DNA of 13,377 nt from Oscillospiraceae bacterium (GTDB taxonomy: Bacteria; Bacillota; Clostridia; Oscillospirales; Ruminococcaceae). The notes below the pieces were generated by a model that had not been told where the DNA came from, searched no databases, and saw only the letters and a program-made list of their open reading frames with translations. The DNA lies in NCBI GenBank assembly GCA_016296485.1, contig JAEDJF010000035.1:1-13377 (forward strand). Reading direction: 5' to 3'. Positions 7,758 through 13,377 of the stretch are shown here, in pieces. Positions within the stretch are counted from its first letter, which is position 1; each line of letters opens with the position of its first letter. The position numbers were made by a program, and so were the translations under genes.

Positions 7758-7774
7758 GCCCGCCGAAGGCGGGC
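7758..7774 (-). other. GC-rich 5'-leader hairpin of the YfhO-like transcript
   Basis: A perfect 7-bp GCCCGCC/GGCGGGC inverted repeat with a 3-base loop. On the minus strand it is not followed by a T run, so it is not a standard terminator. If the promoter proposed at 7784-7812 is right, transcription starts near 7777 and this hairpin forms at the extreme 5' end of the mRNA, where such hairpins commonly protect transcripts. Confidence 0.5.
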
Positions 7775-7783
7775 TCTTCAATA

Positions 7784-7812
7784 AGTATAACCTCTTTTAT
7801 CCTGATTTTAAA
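7784..7812 (-). promoter_or_regulatory. Possible promoter for the YfhO-like gene
   Basis: On the minus strand, TTTAAA (7812-7807), 17 bases and TATACT (7789-7784) give 4 of 6 and 5 of 6 matches. The predicted start is near 7777, about 50 bases before the ATG at 7727. The palindrome at 7814-7833 directly abuts the -35 box, which is a suitable place for an operator. Confidence 0.45.
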
Positions 7813-7813
7813 G

Positions 7814-7833
7814 GGGCAATTTAAAAATTGCCC
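7814..7833. repeat. Short perfect palindrome near the YfhO-like promoter
   Basis: Nine-base arms GGGCAATTT (7814-7822) and AAATTGCCC (7825-7833) flank two bases. It abuts the -35 box of the proposed minus-strand promoter and shares GCCC with the left arm of the longer inverted repeat, so the two structures cannot form together in RNA. It could be a dimeric repressor site or one half of a fold switch. No regulator is encoded nearby. Confidence 0.5.
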
Positions 7834-7942
7834 GCGGCAGCACGGAGTTTGGGCAAAAAAGCTCTGTTCATTTCGGGAAAAAAGCTGTATAATAGTTTTG
7901 CTTACGACCGTTTGGTGGACGCTGCCGCGGGCTTTTTAAATT
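7818..7942. repeat. Long inverted repeat around a promoter: structured RNA or invertible element
   Basis: Twelve bases at 7830-7841 (GCCCGCGGCAGC) are exactly inverted at 7921-7932 (GCTGCCGCGGGC). Pairing extends outward through A5/T5 and TTT/AAA to 7818 and 7942, giving about 22 bp with a 2-base bulge. The 79 bases inside hold a perfect TATAAT (7888-7893). Part of the interior can also pair: ACGG 7842-7845 with CCGT 7908-7911, and GCAAAA 7853-7858 with TTTTGC 7896-7901. T5 follows the right arm. A plus-strand RNA would fold into a rod of about 125 bases with a U tract. Alternatively the arms could be recombination sites of an invertible promoter. I recognise no RNA family. Confidence 0.6.
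7865..7893 (+). promoter_or_regulatory. Possible promoter for yfbR
   Basis: A perfect -10 TATAAT (7888-7893) lies 17 bases after a poor -35 (TGTTCA, 3 of 6). The predicted start is near 7900, with a leader of about 110 bases containing the right arm of the inverted repeat and its T5 run, which could attenuate the transcript. Confidence 0.45.
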
Positions 7943-8011
7943 TTGGAAACGCGCGTTCCGCTAATTAAGTGCGTTTAATTCACAGTTCTGTTGCAATTCG
8001 GAGGAGAAAAA

Positions 8012-8596
8012 ATGCAGGAAAGCCGATTTTATGCCTATCTTTCAAGAATGAAACATATTTTCCGCTGGTCGCTGATGAAAAACAGCCAGCAGGAATCCCT
8101 TTCCGTACATACCCTTGATACGGCGGTCATCGCCCATGCTCTCGGGCTTTTGAGAAACCGCCGCTTCGGCGGAAGCTGCGACGTGGAAAGACTCGTGCTC
8201 CTTGCGATTTACCACGACTGCAGCGAGATACTCACCGGCGATATGCCGACCCCGATAAAATATTACAACCCGGAAATCAAGGCGGCTTATAAAGAGGTGG
8301 AAGCCGTCGCGAATAAAAAGCTCGTCGAGATGCTTCCGGAGGACCTTCGGGCGGACTATGCTCCTCTCCTTGAGCACGGCGGCGAGGACCCGGAGCTTTT
8401 GAAGCTTCTTAAAGCGGCGGACAAAATTTCTGCACTTGTAAAATGCGTAGAGGAGGAAAACTCCGGCAACAAGGAATTTTCAAAGGCGAAGCTGAGCATA
8501 ATGGAATCAATAAAGGAGATGCGCCTGCCGGAAGCGGACGCCTTTATTTCAGAATTCCTACCCAGCTACGGTCTCACCATTGACGAGCTCAATTAA
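8012..8596 (+). CDS. yfbR: YfbR-like HD-domain 5'-deoxynucleotidase
   Basis: A 194-residue HD-superfamily phosphohydrolase closely matching E. coli YfbR (199 residues), a cytoplasmic metal-dependent enzyme that removes phosphate from deoxyribonucleoside 5'-monophosphates. The known catalytic and metal residues fall at the same numbers as in E. coli: R18, H33, H68-D69, E72, D77 and D137. The framework also agrees: FYAYLSRMKHIFRWSLMKN, LAIYHDCSEILTGDMPTPIKYYN and EFLPSYGLTIDEL. The ATG at 8012 is chosen rather than the in-frame TTG at 7991 because CGGAGGAG (8000-8007) is an excellent ribosome site for it and the N terminus then aligns with E. coli. It probably helps balance nucleotide pools. 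Its stop codon overlaps that of the convergent small gene. Confidence 0.95.
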   Translation: MQESRFYAYLSRMKHIFRWSLMKNSQQESLSVHTLDTAVIAHALGLLRNRRFGGSCDVERLVLLAIYHDCSEILTGDMPTPIKYYNPEIKAAYKEVEAVANKKLVEMLPEDLRADYAPLLEHGGEDPELLKLLKAADKISALVKCVEEENSGNKEFSKAKLSIMESIKEMRLPEADAFISEFLPSYGLTIDELN

Positions 8597-8781
8597 CGGA
8601 GCATTTCGGAAACTCCGCTGACGATGCTCCCCATGGCGTGAACGGTTTTGGCGGCGTTGCGTTTGATTTTATGAACGGTTCTGCTTTTGCCGTTCATCAT
8701 ATAGACCGCGGTGCCGACAACCGCAGCGGCGGCTGCGCCGGAAAGGGCGGCTGTTGTAACGTTTTTATTTGTGCTTGTCAT
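8593..8781 (-). CDS. Small alanine-rich single-TM protein
   Basis: A 62-residue protein: a short polar N terminus, an alanine/glycine/valine-rich hydrophobic segment at about 11-29 (AALSGAAAAAVVGTAVYMM), then a basic, amphipathic tail (KSRTVHKIKRNAAKTVHAMGSIVSGVSEML). GGAGG (plus bases 8789-8793) lies 7 bases before the ATG, which strongly supports translation. The shape resembles the many small YtxH-like or unnamed membrane peptides of Clostridia, but I cannot assign a family. It is convergent with yfbR: the two stops share TTAA at 8593-8596, and there is no terminator between them. Confidence 0.7.
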   Translation of the reverse strand: MTSTNKNVTTAALSGAAAAAVVGTAVYMMNGKSRTVHKIKRNAAKTVHAMGSIVSGVSEMLR

Positions 8782-8921
8782 AAAATAACCTCCATTTCTT
8801 CTTTTATTGTTATTATTTTTTCACGCAAATTTTTTGCGATACGCTGAAATTTTTCCCGAATTTTGTGTAAAAAAATTAAAACGAACGAAAATCAGTCAAT
8901 TTTGAAAGAAGGCATAGCCCT

Positions 8922-9785
8922 ATGGAAAAACGCCCGGCGCGCGTCGCCGCAATCCACGACCTTTCCGGCTTCGGAAGGTGCTCAATATCCGTAATTCTTC
9001 CGGTCCTTTCGGCAATGGGAGTGCAGGTCTGCCCGGTGCTGACCGCGGTGCTCTCGGCGCACACGGGCGGGCTCGGCGACGTTGTTTTCCGCGACCTTAC
9101 GGACTACATACACCCGACCCTTGAGCACTACAAAAAGCTCGGAATAGATTTTGAGGCGGTCTATTCCGGATTTCTCGGAAGCGAGGAACAGGTGGGAAGC
9201 TGCCTTGAATTTTTCAAAGCCTATCCCAATGCCCTAAAAGTCGTGGACCCGGTAATGGGCGACAACGGAAAGGCGTACAAAACCTGCGGCGAGAGCCTTC
9301 AAAAGGGAATGAAAGAGCTTGTCGCCGTCGCCGACCTCATAACGCCCAATAAAACCGAAGCCGCGATGCTCCTCGGCGAAAGCTACAACACTTCGCCCAT
9401 GAGCCGCTCCGAAGCGAGGAGCCTTCTCCTTCGTCTCAGCCGCCTCGGTCCCAAATGCGTGGTCGTGACGGGGGTGGAGCTTGCTTCCGGCGAGCTCGCG
9501 AACATCGGCTACGACGGGGAAAACGGCTCCTTCTGGTACGTGCCCTGCGAGTACGTGCCGGTGAGCTATCCCGGCTGCGGGGATATTTACGCCTCGGTGC
9601 TCACCGGGGCGATGCTTGGCGGGGCGAGCCTCCCGATAGCCATGGGCAAAGCCACCGCATTTGCGGAGCTTTGCGTAAAAACGACCTTCAGCTACGGCTC
9701 TGACCCGCGCTACGGCGTGATGCTCGAAAGCGTCCTCGGTAGCCTTATTAAAAACGAGGTATCGGGAAAATTTGAAACCCTTTAA
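8922..9785 (+). CDS. Pyridoxamine/pyridoxal kinase
   Basis: A 287-residue ribokinase-fold vitamin B6 kinase, expected to phosphorylate pyridoxamine or pyridoxal with ATP in the B6 salvage pathway (PdxY/PdxK type). The N terminus VAAIHDLSGFGRCSISVILPVLSAMG and TAVLSAHTGG are the family signature. VVDPVMGDNGKAY (DPVMGDNG at 109-116) and ITPNKTEAAMLLG are the middle motifs, and PGCGD (217-221) is the anion-hole and catalytic-base motif with D221. GCGD in place of GTGD or GVGD occurs in this subgroup. AGAAGG (8907-8912) lies 9 bases before the ATG. No clear promoter or terminator is visible on either side, and the next gene follows after 36 or 93 bases depending on its start. Exact orthology with E. 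coli pdxY is not shown, so no symbol is given. Confidence 0.93.
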   Translation: MEKRPARVAAIHDLSGFGRCSISVILPVLSAMGVQVCPVLTAVLSAHTGGLGDVVFRDLTDYIHPTLEHYKKLGIDFEAVYSGFLGSEEQVGSCLEFFKAYPNALKVVDPVMGDNGKAYKTCGESLQKGMKELVAVADLITPNKTEAAMLLGESYNTSPMSRSEARSLLLRLSRLGPKCVVVTGVELASGELANIGYDGENGSFWYVPCEYVPVSYPGCGDIYASVLTGAMLGGASLPIAMGKATAFAELCVKTTFSYGSDPRYGVMLESVLGSLIKNEVSGKFETL

Positions 9786-9821
9786 AGAGTTTTTCCGTAG
9801 CTTCCTTAAATTTAGTTAAAT

Positions 9822-11267
9822 ATGTATAATTTGCCGCCTTTTTTGGAAAAATATCCGGGAAAGGCGGCGTTTGTTTTTATGGATATAAGTACGGATATAG
9901 AAAAAAACAGGCTGTATTTTGATGGCGTTTTCTGTAAAGACCGAAATTTCGACATACTAAAAAGGGAGCTCACCTTCGGCGGGAAAAACGCCCTTTTATA
10001 TATGATAGACGGCTTCGTAAAGGAGGACCTTCTTGAAAAGATACTCGAGTCCTTCGCGGAGCTGGACTCGGCGGACCTTCGGAACGAGGAAACCTTCAAA
10101 CAGGGACATATCCCATATAACAATTTGAGCACCGAGACGGACTGCGACAAAATCGTGACCGCCGTGCTCAGTGGAAAAACGGTGCTCATAGTGGAAGGCT
10201 TCGCCGAAGCCTTCATAATGGAGCTGCGAACTTACCCCCAGAGGGAGAGCGGCGAGCCGGACCGGGACAAGGTGATGCGCGGCTCCCGGGACGGCTTCAC
10301 GGAAGCTCTTACGAAGAATGCGGCGCTTATACGCCGAAGAATACGGGACAAAAATTTCAGCGTCGAGTACCAGTCCATCGGCAAGGTTTCAAAGACCGAC
10401 GTGGCGCTTTGCTACCTAAGCGACCGGGTGGATAAAAAGATACTAAAGGACGTCCGAAGCAAGATACAAAATTCCCAGATTGACGCTGTTTCAATGTGCC
10501 AGGAGGATATGGCGAACGTCATCAACGGGAAAATGCGCTGGAACCCCTTCCCGAAATATAAATTCACCGAAAGACCCGACGTCGCCGCCGCCCAGATTTT
10601 GGAGGGCGACCTCATTATTCTCATCGACAACACCCCGACGGCAATGATAATGCCGGCGACGATTTTCGATATTGCCGAGGACGCCAACGACTACTATTTT
10701 CCGCCCCTCACCGGCGCCTATCTTCGGATAACGCGGCTTCTGACGATGGTAGTGACTCTTTTTGTGACGCCGGTCTGGCTCTTGGCGCTGCGCTATCCGG
10801 ATTTTGTGCCGGATTTTCTTAAATTCGTGCTGGTTGAGGACGAGCCGAACGTCCCGATAGTTCTCCAGCTTCTGCTTCTGGAATTTGTGATAGACGGGCT
10901 TAAGCTCTCGTCGCTCAATACGCCGGGAATGCTCTCCTCAACTTTCTCGATAATCGCCGGAATAATCGTAAGCGACTTCGCCGTCCAGTCCGGCTGGTTC
11001 TGCGCCGAGACAATGCTCTATATGGCGTTCGTCGCAATGGCAAACTACAGCCAGCCGGGGTACGAGCTGGGCTACGCCATAAAATTTATGCGTATGCTGA
11101 TGCTGGTTCTGACGGAGCTTTTCGGAATATGGGGCTTCGCGGCGGGGCTCGCCGTTACGGTTTACCTCATTCTTTCAACAAAAATCGAGGGCAAAAAGAG
11201 CTATTTCTGGCCCCTTATTCCGTTCTCGTTTAAGGGCATGGGGCGGCTTCTTTTCCGCCTTAAATAA
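9822..11267 (+). CDS. spoVAF: Spore germination protein, SpoVAF/GerA family
   Basis: A GerA-family protein of up to 481 residues, similar in size to B. subtilis SpoVAF. The N-terminal cytoplasmic half has FDILKRELTFGGKNALLYMIDGF and CQEDMANVING. Then come NPFPKYKFTERPDVAAAQILEG and ILIDNTPTAMIMPATIFD, followed by several membrane helices from about residue 300 with LLLLEFVIDGLKLSSLNTPGMLSSTFS. FPKYKFTERPDVA and LKLSSLNTPGMLS are closer to SpoVAF than to nutrient receptors such as GerAA. It would sit in the spore inner membrane and is linked to germination. No spoVA genes flank it. The start is doubtful: 9822 lacks a ribosome site, while the ATG at 9879 (residue 20) has AAGGCGG at 9861-9867, giving 462 residues. 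A weak GTATA-18-AAAAATA (9824-9853) recalls forespore SigG promoters. Confidence 0.88.
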   Translation: MYNLPPFLEKYPGKAAFVFMDISTDIEKNRLYFDGVFCKDRNFDILKRELTFGGKNALLYMIDGFVKEDLLEKILESFAELDSADLRNEETFKQGHIPYNNLSTETDCDKIVTAVLSGKTVLIVEGFAEAFIMELRTYPQRESGEPDRDKVMRGSRDGFTEALTKNAALIRRRIRDKNFSVEYQSIGKVSKTDVALCYLSDRVDKKILKDVRSKIQNSQIDAVSMCQEDMANVINGKMRWNPFPKYKFTERPDVAAAQILEGDLIILIDNTPTAMIMPATIFDIAEDANDYYFPPLTGAYLRITRLLTMVVTLFVTPVWLLALRYPDFVPDFLKFVLVEDEPNVPIVLQLLLLEFVIDGLKLSSLNTPGMLSSTFSIIAGIIVSDFAVQSGWFCAETMLYMAFVAMANYSQPGYELGYAIKFMRMLMLVLTELFGIWGFAAGLAVTVYLILSTKIEGKKSYFWPLIPFSFKGMGRLLFRLK

Positions 11268-11269
11268 AA

Positions 11270-11290
11270 GCGCGAAACGGCTCTTTTTTA
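11270..11290 (+). terminator. Weak possible terminator after spoVAF
   Basis: A short, imperfect GC-containing pairing is followed by T6 (11284-11289), just after the stop at 11267. The stem is poor, so this is a tentative call based mainly on the T run and position. Confidence 0.25.
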
Positions 11291-11298
11291 TTTTAATA

Positions 11299-11327
11299 TT
11301 GAAATAGGTATAAAAATAAGTTATTAT
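11299..11327 (+). promoter_or_regulatory. Promoter for the MBOAT/DHHW operon
   Basis: TTGAAA (11299-11304), a 17-base spacer and TATTAT (11322-11327) match 5 of 6 in each box, in an AT-rich gap. The predicted start is near 11334, leaving an untranslated leader of about 80 bases. Confidence 0.5.
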
Positions 11328-11341
11328 ATTTTTGGTAAAGC

Positions 11342-11371
11342 TTGCACTAAATTTGAAATTTTTTTGCACTA
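11342..11371 (+). repeat. Direct repeat TTGCACTA upstream of the MBOAT gene
   Basis: TTGCACTA occurs at 11342-11349 and again at 11364-11371, 22 bases apart, close to two helical turns. The copies lie just downstream of the proposed promoter, a plausible place for a regulator to bind as a dimer. They may also be chance in AT-rich DNA. The second copy runs into TATATT (11370-11375), which could be an alternative -10 box. Confidence 0.35.
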
Positions 11372-11414
11372 TATTACAGACTGAATAAAAAAACAATAGG
11401 ACGGAAAACAACAA

Positions 11415-12758
11415 ATGGTATTTTCAAATCTTTTCTTTCTCTATCTGTTCCTGCCCCTAAACCTCATTCTCTACTTTGTCACAAAGAACAGGGGCTTTCG
11501 CAACGCGGTGCTGATTCTTTTTTCCCTGGCGTTTTACGCCTGGGGCGAGCCTATTTGGGTGACGCTCCTTATTTTCAGCGCCACAATAGACTATTTCCAC
11601 GGGCTGATAATCGAGAAAAACCGCGGGAAAATCGGCGCGAAGCTGGCGCTTATCTCGTCGCTGGTTCTCAATCTCGGTCTACTAGGTATCTTTAAATACA
11701 GCGGATTTTTCGTTGAAAATATTAATTTAATAACGGGGCTTAATTTTCCGGTCCCGTCTTTTGCGCTGCCTATCGGCATAAGCTTCTATACCTTCCAGAC
11801 CCTCAGCTACACCATCGACTGTTACCGGGGAGAGGTCGAAGCCCAGCACAGCTATATGAAATTCCTGATGTACGTTTCCCTCTATACCCAGCTCGTTGCC
11901 GGACCAATCGTAAGGTACGCCGACGTCGCCGCCGAGGTCAACAGCAGGAAAGAGACCCTAAGCGATATTTACGCCGGAACGGCCCGTTTTCTTGTGGGTC
12001 TTACGAAAAAGGTGTTTATCGCCAACGTAGCGGGAAAATTTGCCGAGGATTATCTCTCCGGAGACCTTACGAAGAGCGCCACCGCAGTAGTCTGGTTCGG
12101 GGTGATTATGTACGCTATCCAGATTTACTACGACTTCTCCGGTTATTCGGATATGGCGATAGGTCTTGGACGGATTTTCGGTTTCCACTTCCTCGAAAAC
12201 TTCAACTACCCCTATATTTCCCGTTCCGCCACAGAATTTTGGCGCCGCTGGCATATGTCCCTCGGACAGTTTTTCCGGGACTACGTGTATATTCCCCTTG
12301 GGGGCAACCGCCGTCACCAGTACCTCAACCTCTTTATTGTTTGGTTTCTTACCGGCTTTTGGCACGGCGCGAGCTGGAACTTCATTTTCTGGGGTCTTTG
12401 GTTCGGCGTGCTCATTATTATTGAGAAGCTTTTCCTTCTCAAGGCGCTCAAAAAAGTGCCCGTGCTCTCGAATATCTATCTCCTCTTTGCGGTGCTCATC
12501 GGCTGGGTAATGTTCTATTTCGACGACCTCGGCGCGATGTGGGACTGCTTCAGGGTGATGTTCGGCGCGGCGGGAACCGGTTTTTGGGATATCTCCCTCG
12601 AGCTCGTTCTCGAAAATAACGTCTTTTGGATTATCGCGGCGGTGGCTTTCTGTATGCCGATCGTCCCGACGGTCAAAAAATCATTGAGGAACACCCGAAG
12701 CTCCAAAAGCCGATGCAGCTTGTTCAGATACCCGCGAACGTGGCTATGCTCCTTGTGA
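11415..12758 (+). CDS. MBOAT-family O-acyltransferase (AlgI/PatA type), C-terminal frameshift
   Basis: A polytopic membrane O-acyltransferase that would pass acetyl groups across the membrane to an exported polysaccharide. The AlgI pattern is clear: FLYLFLPLNLILYF, LPIGISFYTFQTLSYTIDCYRGE, LVAGPIVRY, YYDFSGYSDMAIGLGRIFGF, then FWRRWHMSLGQFFRDYVYIPLGGNRR (H280) and FLTGFWHGASWNF with the conserved active-site His (H317). The frame is normal to about residue 422 (PIVPTVKK) and then reads 25 unrelated residues rich in R, S and C to a stop at 12758. The expected tail, ending SSYNPFLYYKF, continues in another frame to 12814. One extra base in the A6 run at 12675-12680 would restore a protein of about 466 residues. 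TAGGACGG (11397-11404) is the ribosome site. Both histidines lie before the break. Confidence 0.92.
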   Translation: MVFSNLFFLYLFLPLNLILYFVTKNRGFRNAVLILFSLAFYAWGEPIWVTLLIFSATIDYFHGLIIEKNRGKIGAKLALISSLVLNLGLLGIFKYSGFFVENINLITGLNFPVPSFALPIGISFYTFQTLSYTIDCYRGEVEAQHSYMKFLMYVSLYTQLVAGPIVRYADVAAEVNSRKETLSDIYAGTARFLVGLTKKVFIANVAGKFAEDYLSGDLTKSATAVVWFGVIMYAIQIYYDFSGYSDMAIGLGRIFGFHFLENFNYPYISRSATEFWRRWHMSLGQFFRDYVYIPLGGNRRHQYLNLFIVWFLTGFWHGASWNFIFWGLWFGVLIIIEKLFLLKALKKVPVLSNIYLLFAVLIGWVMFYFDDLGAMWDCFRVMFGAAGTGFWDISLELVLENNVFWIIAAVAFCMPIVPTVKKSLRNTRSSKSRCSLFRYPRTWLCSL

Positions 12759-12814
12759 ACACCGCCCTGCTCGTAGGTTCGAGCTACAACCCGTTCCTGT
12801 ACTATAAATTCTAA
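12680..12814 (+). pseudogene. Out-of-frame C-terminal segment of the MBOAT gene
   Basis: Read from base 12680, one base back from the frame of the upstream gene, this encodes IIEEHPKLQKPMQLVQ and then a last hydrophobic helix ending in SSYNPFLYYKF. That is the normal C terminus of AlgI-type proteins, where a YNPF-(I/L)-Y-x-(R/K)-F end is typical. It is not an independent gene: it lacks a start and ribosome site at the junction. It is the displaced tail of the frameshifted MBOAT gene, and its stop is 15 bases before the next gene. Confidence 0.85.
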
Positions 12815-12829
12815 GGGGGTGCGGAATGT

Positions 12830-13377
12830 ATGAATATTGACAAAAGAGTTTACGGCGAAAACGCCGACAACAATAGAAACGAGCTTTTGATGATAATCGG
12901 CGTCGCCGTTTGCGCCGTCATAATTTTGGTGCTCGGCGTGCTTTGCTGGGCGCTTCCGCAGCCCACCTATTCCGAATATGAGCGCCGGGACCTTGTCCAG
13001 ATGCCAAAGTTCAGCTTCGAAAGTCTTTTCGCAGGAGAATATACCGCGCAGGTGGAGCTTTCCTTTGCCGACACCTTTGCCTTCCGGGACGGCTTTGTTC
13101 GCCTTAAAGGTATGGTCGAGGAGGGAAGGGGTCTTCATATAAGCGGCGCCCTTTACGGTCCCGCTCCGGTATTTCCCGATGAGGAGGACGAGCCTTCGGT
13201 TCCGAGCGAAGAAACTTCATCCGTAACGGAGAGCTCCGACGTTTCAAACGAGAGCCAAAGCGAAGCAATCGGGGAGAGCGAAAGCTCTGCCGCCGAAAGC
13301 AGTGAGACCGACTGGGCCGATGCTGAGGACAACGGCGAAAACGGCGAGACCGTGGCCGGAATATATATCTATAAAAA
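12830..13377 (+). CDS. DHHW-family protein (AlgJ/AlgX-like partner of MBOAT), 3'-truncated
   Basis: The frame is open from the ATG at 12830 to the end of the window (182 codons, incomplete). Residues about 19-42 are a membrane anchor (LLMIIGVAVCAVIILVLGVLCW). Then comes SEYERRDLVQMPKFSFESLFAGEYTAQVELSFADTFAFRDGFVRLKG, the usual N-terminal part of DHHW/AlgJ-like SGNH proteins encoded beside MBOAT genes. These act outside the membrane to finish acetyl transfer; the catalytic motifs would be beyond the window. Residues about 116-172 form a serine/glutamate/aspartate-rich low-complexity stretch, after which the fold resumes with VAGIYIYK. AAGGGGGT (12813-12820) is the ribosome site, 9 bases before the ATG and overlapping the stop of the MBOAT tail, which suggests tight translational linkage. 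A nearer ATG at 12826 hits a stop after four codons. Confidence 0.85.
   Translation, partial: MNIDKRVYGENADNNRNELLMIIGVAVCAVIILVLGVLCWALPQPTYSEYERRDLVQMPKFSFESLFAGEYTAQVELSFADTFAFRDGFVRLKGMVEEGRGLHISGALYGPAPVFPDEEDEPSVPSEETSSVTESSDVSNESQSEAIGESESSAAESSETDWADAEDNGENGETVAGIYIYK

Noticed and set aside
7816..7945. 6S RNA or SRP RNA in the inverted-repeat region
   Set aside because: The rod-like fold suggested these, but the conserved SRP GGAAGCAG-type loop is absent and I could not match the 6S central bubble.
8824..8838. Short palindrome CGCAAA-TTT-TTTGCG in the gap before the pyridoxamine kinase gene
   Set aside because: The stem is weak and AT-rich and no T run follows on either strand, so it is not a terminator; too short to call an operator without recurrence.
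11242..11259. GGCGG/CCGCC hairpin at the end of the spoVAF-like gene
   Set aside because: It lies inside the coding sequence and is not followed by a T run.
12626..12814. Separate small gene beginning at the ATG at 12626
   Set aside because: The first part of this frame overlaps in-frame MBOAT coding sequence, and the rest is the missing MBOAT C terminus, so it is a frameshift product rather than a gene.
12515..13138. Open 207-codon minus-strand frame across the MBOAT/DHHW junction
   Set aside because: It covers the junction of two well-supported plus-strand genes and has no recognisable features.
1..13377. tRNA or rRNA genes, CRISPR arrays, transposases or phage genes
   Set aside because: No cloverleaf with a GGTTCGAATCC-like arm, regularly spaced repeat, DDE transposase or phage structural gene was seen on either strand.

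Overview
The window looks like a chromosomal segment from a spore-forming Bacillota of class Clostridia, probably an uncultured gut Oscillospirales-like lineage. The reasons are the moderate-to-high GC with strong AAGGAGG-type ribosome binding sites, a GerA/SpoVAF-type spore germination protein, and families common in that group: DUF4830, DUF4349, YfhO, AIM24 and a clostridial-type pyridoxamine kinase. There is no clear mobile element, CRISPR array, rRNA or tRNA. The taxonomic placement is inference.

Layout. (1) Positions 1-1394: the C-terminal two-thirds of an EF-G-like translation factor, closed by a strong terminator. (2) 1448-2448: a membrane-anchored DUF4830 protein, then a GNAT acetyltransferase with its own well-formed promoter, ended by a terminator. 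(3) 2465-4122: a two-gene unit, a zinc-ribbon/single-TM protein followed by an AIM24-family protein, ended by a hairpin that can terminate both strands. (4) 7812-4131, minus strand: a large YfhO-family polytopic membrane protein followed by a DUF4349 lipoprotein. (5) 7728-8011: a divergent intergenic region holding a long inverted repeat around a perfect TATAAT box; this is the most unusual stretch of DNA in the window. (6) 8012-8781: a YfbR-type HD 5'-nucleotidase, convergent with a 62-residue alanine-rich membrane peptide; their stop codons overlap. (7) 8922-11267: pyridoxamine kinase, then a SpoVAF/GerA-like germination protein. (8) 11299-13377: an AlgI-type MBOAT O-acyltransferase whose reading frame is broken near its C terminus at an A6 run, followed 15 bases later by the start of a DHHW-family (AlgJ/AlgX-like) partner that runs off the window.

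How the genes work together. Most neighbours are unrelated housekeeping or envelope genes. The clearest functional pair is MBOAT + DHHW, expected to O-acetylate an exported cell-surface polysaccharide. YfhO (linked to glycosylation of cell-wall polymers in Bacillus and Listeria) and the DUF4349 lipoprotein also act at the envelope. No complete, obviously new multi-gene system is visible. The items most worth a second look are the inverted-repeat region between yfhO-like and yfbR, the MBOAT frameshift, and the zinc-ribbon/AIM24 pair.
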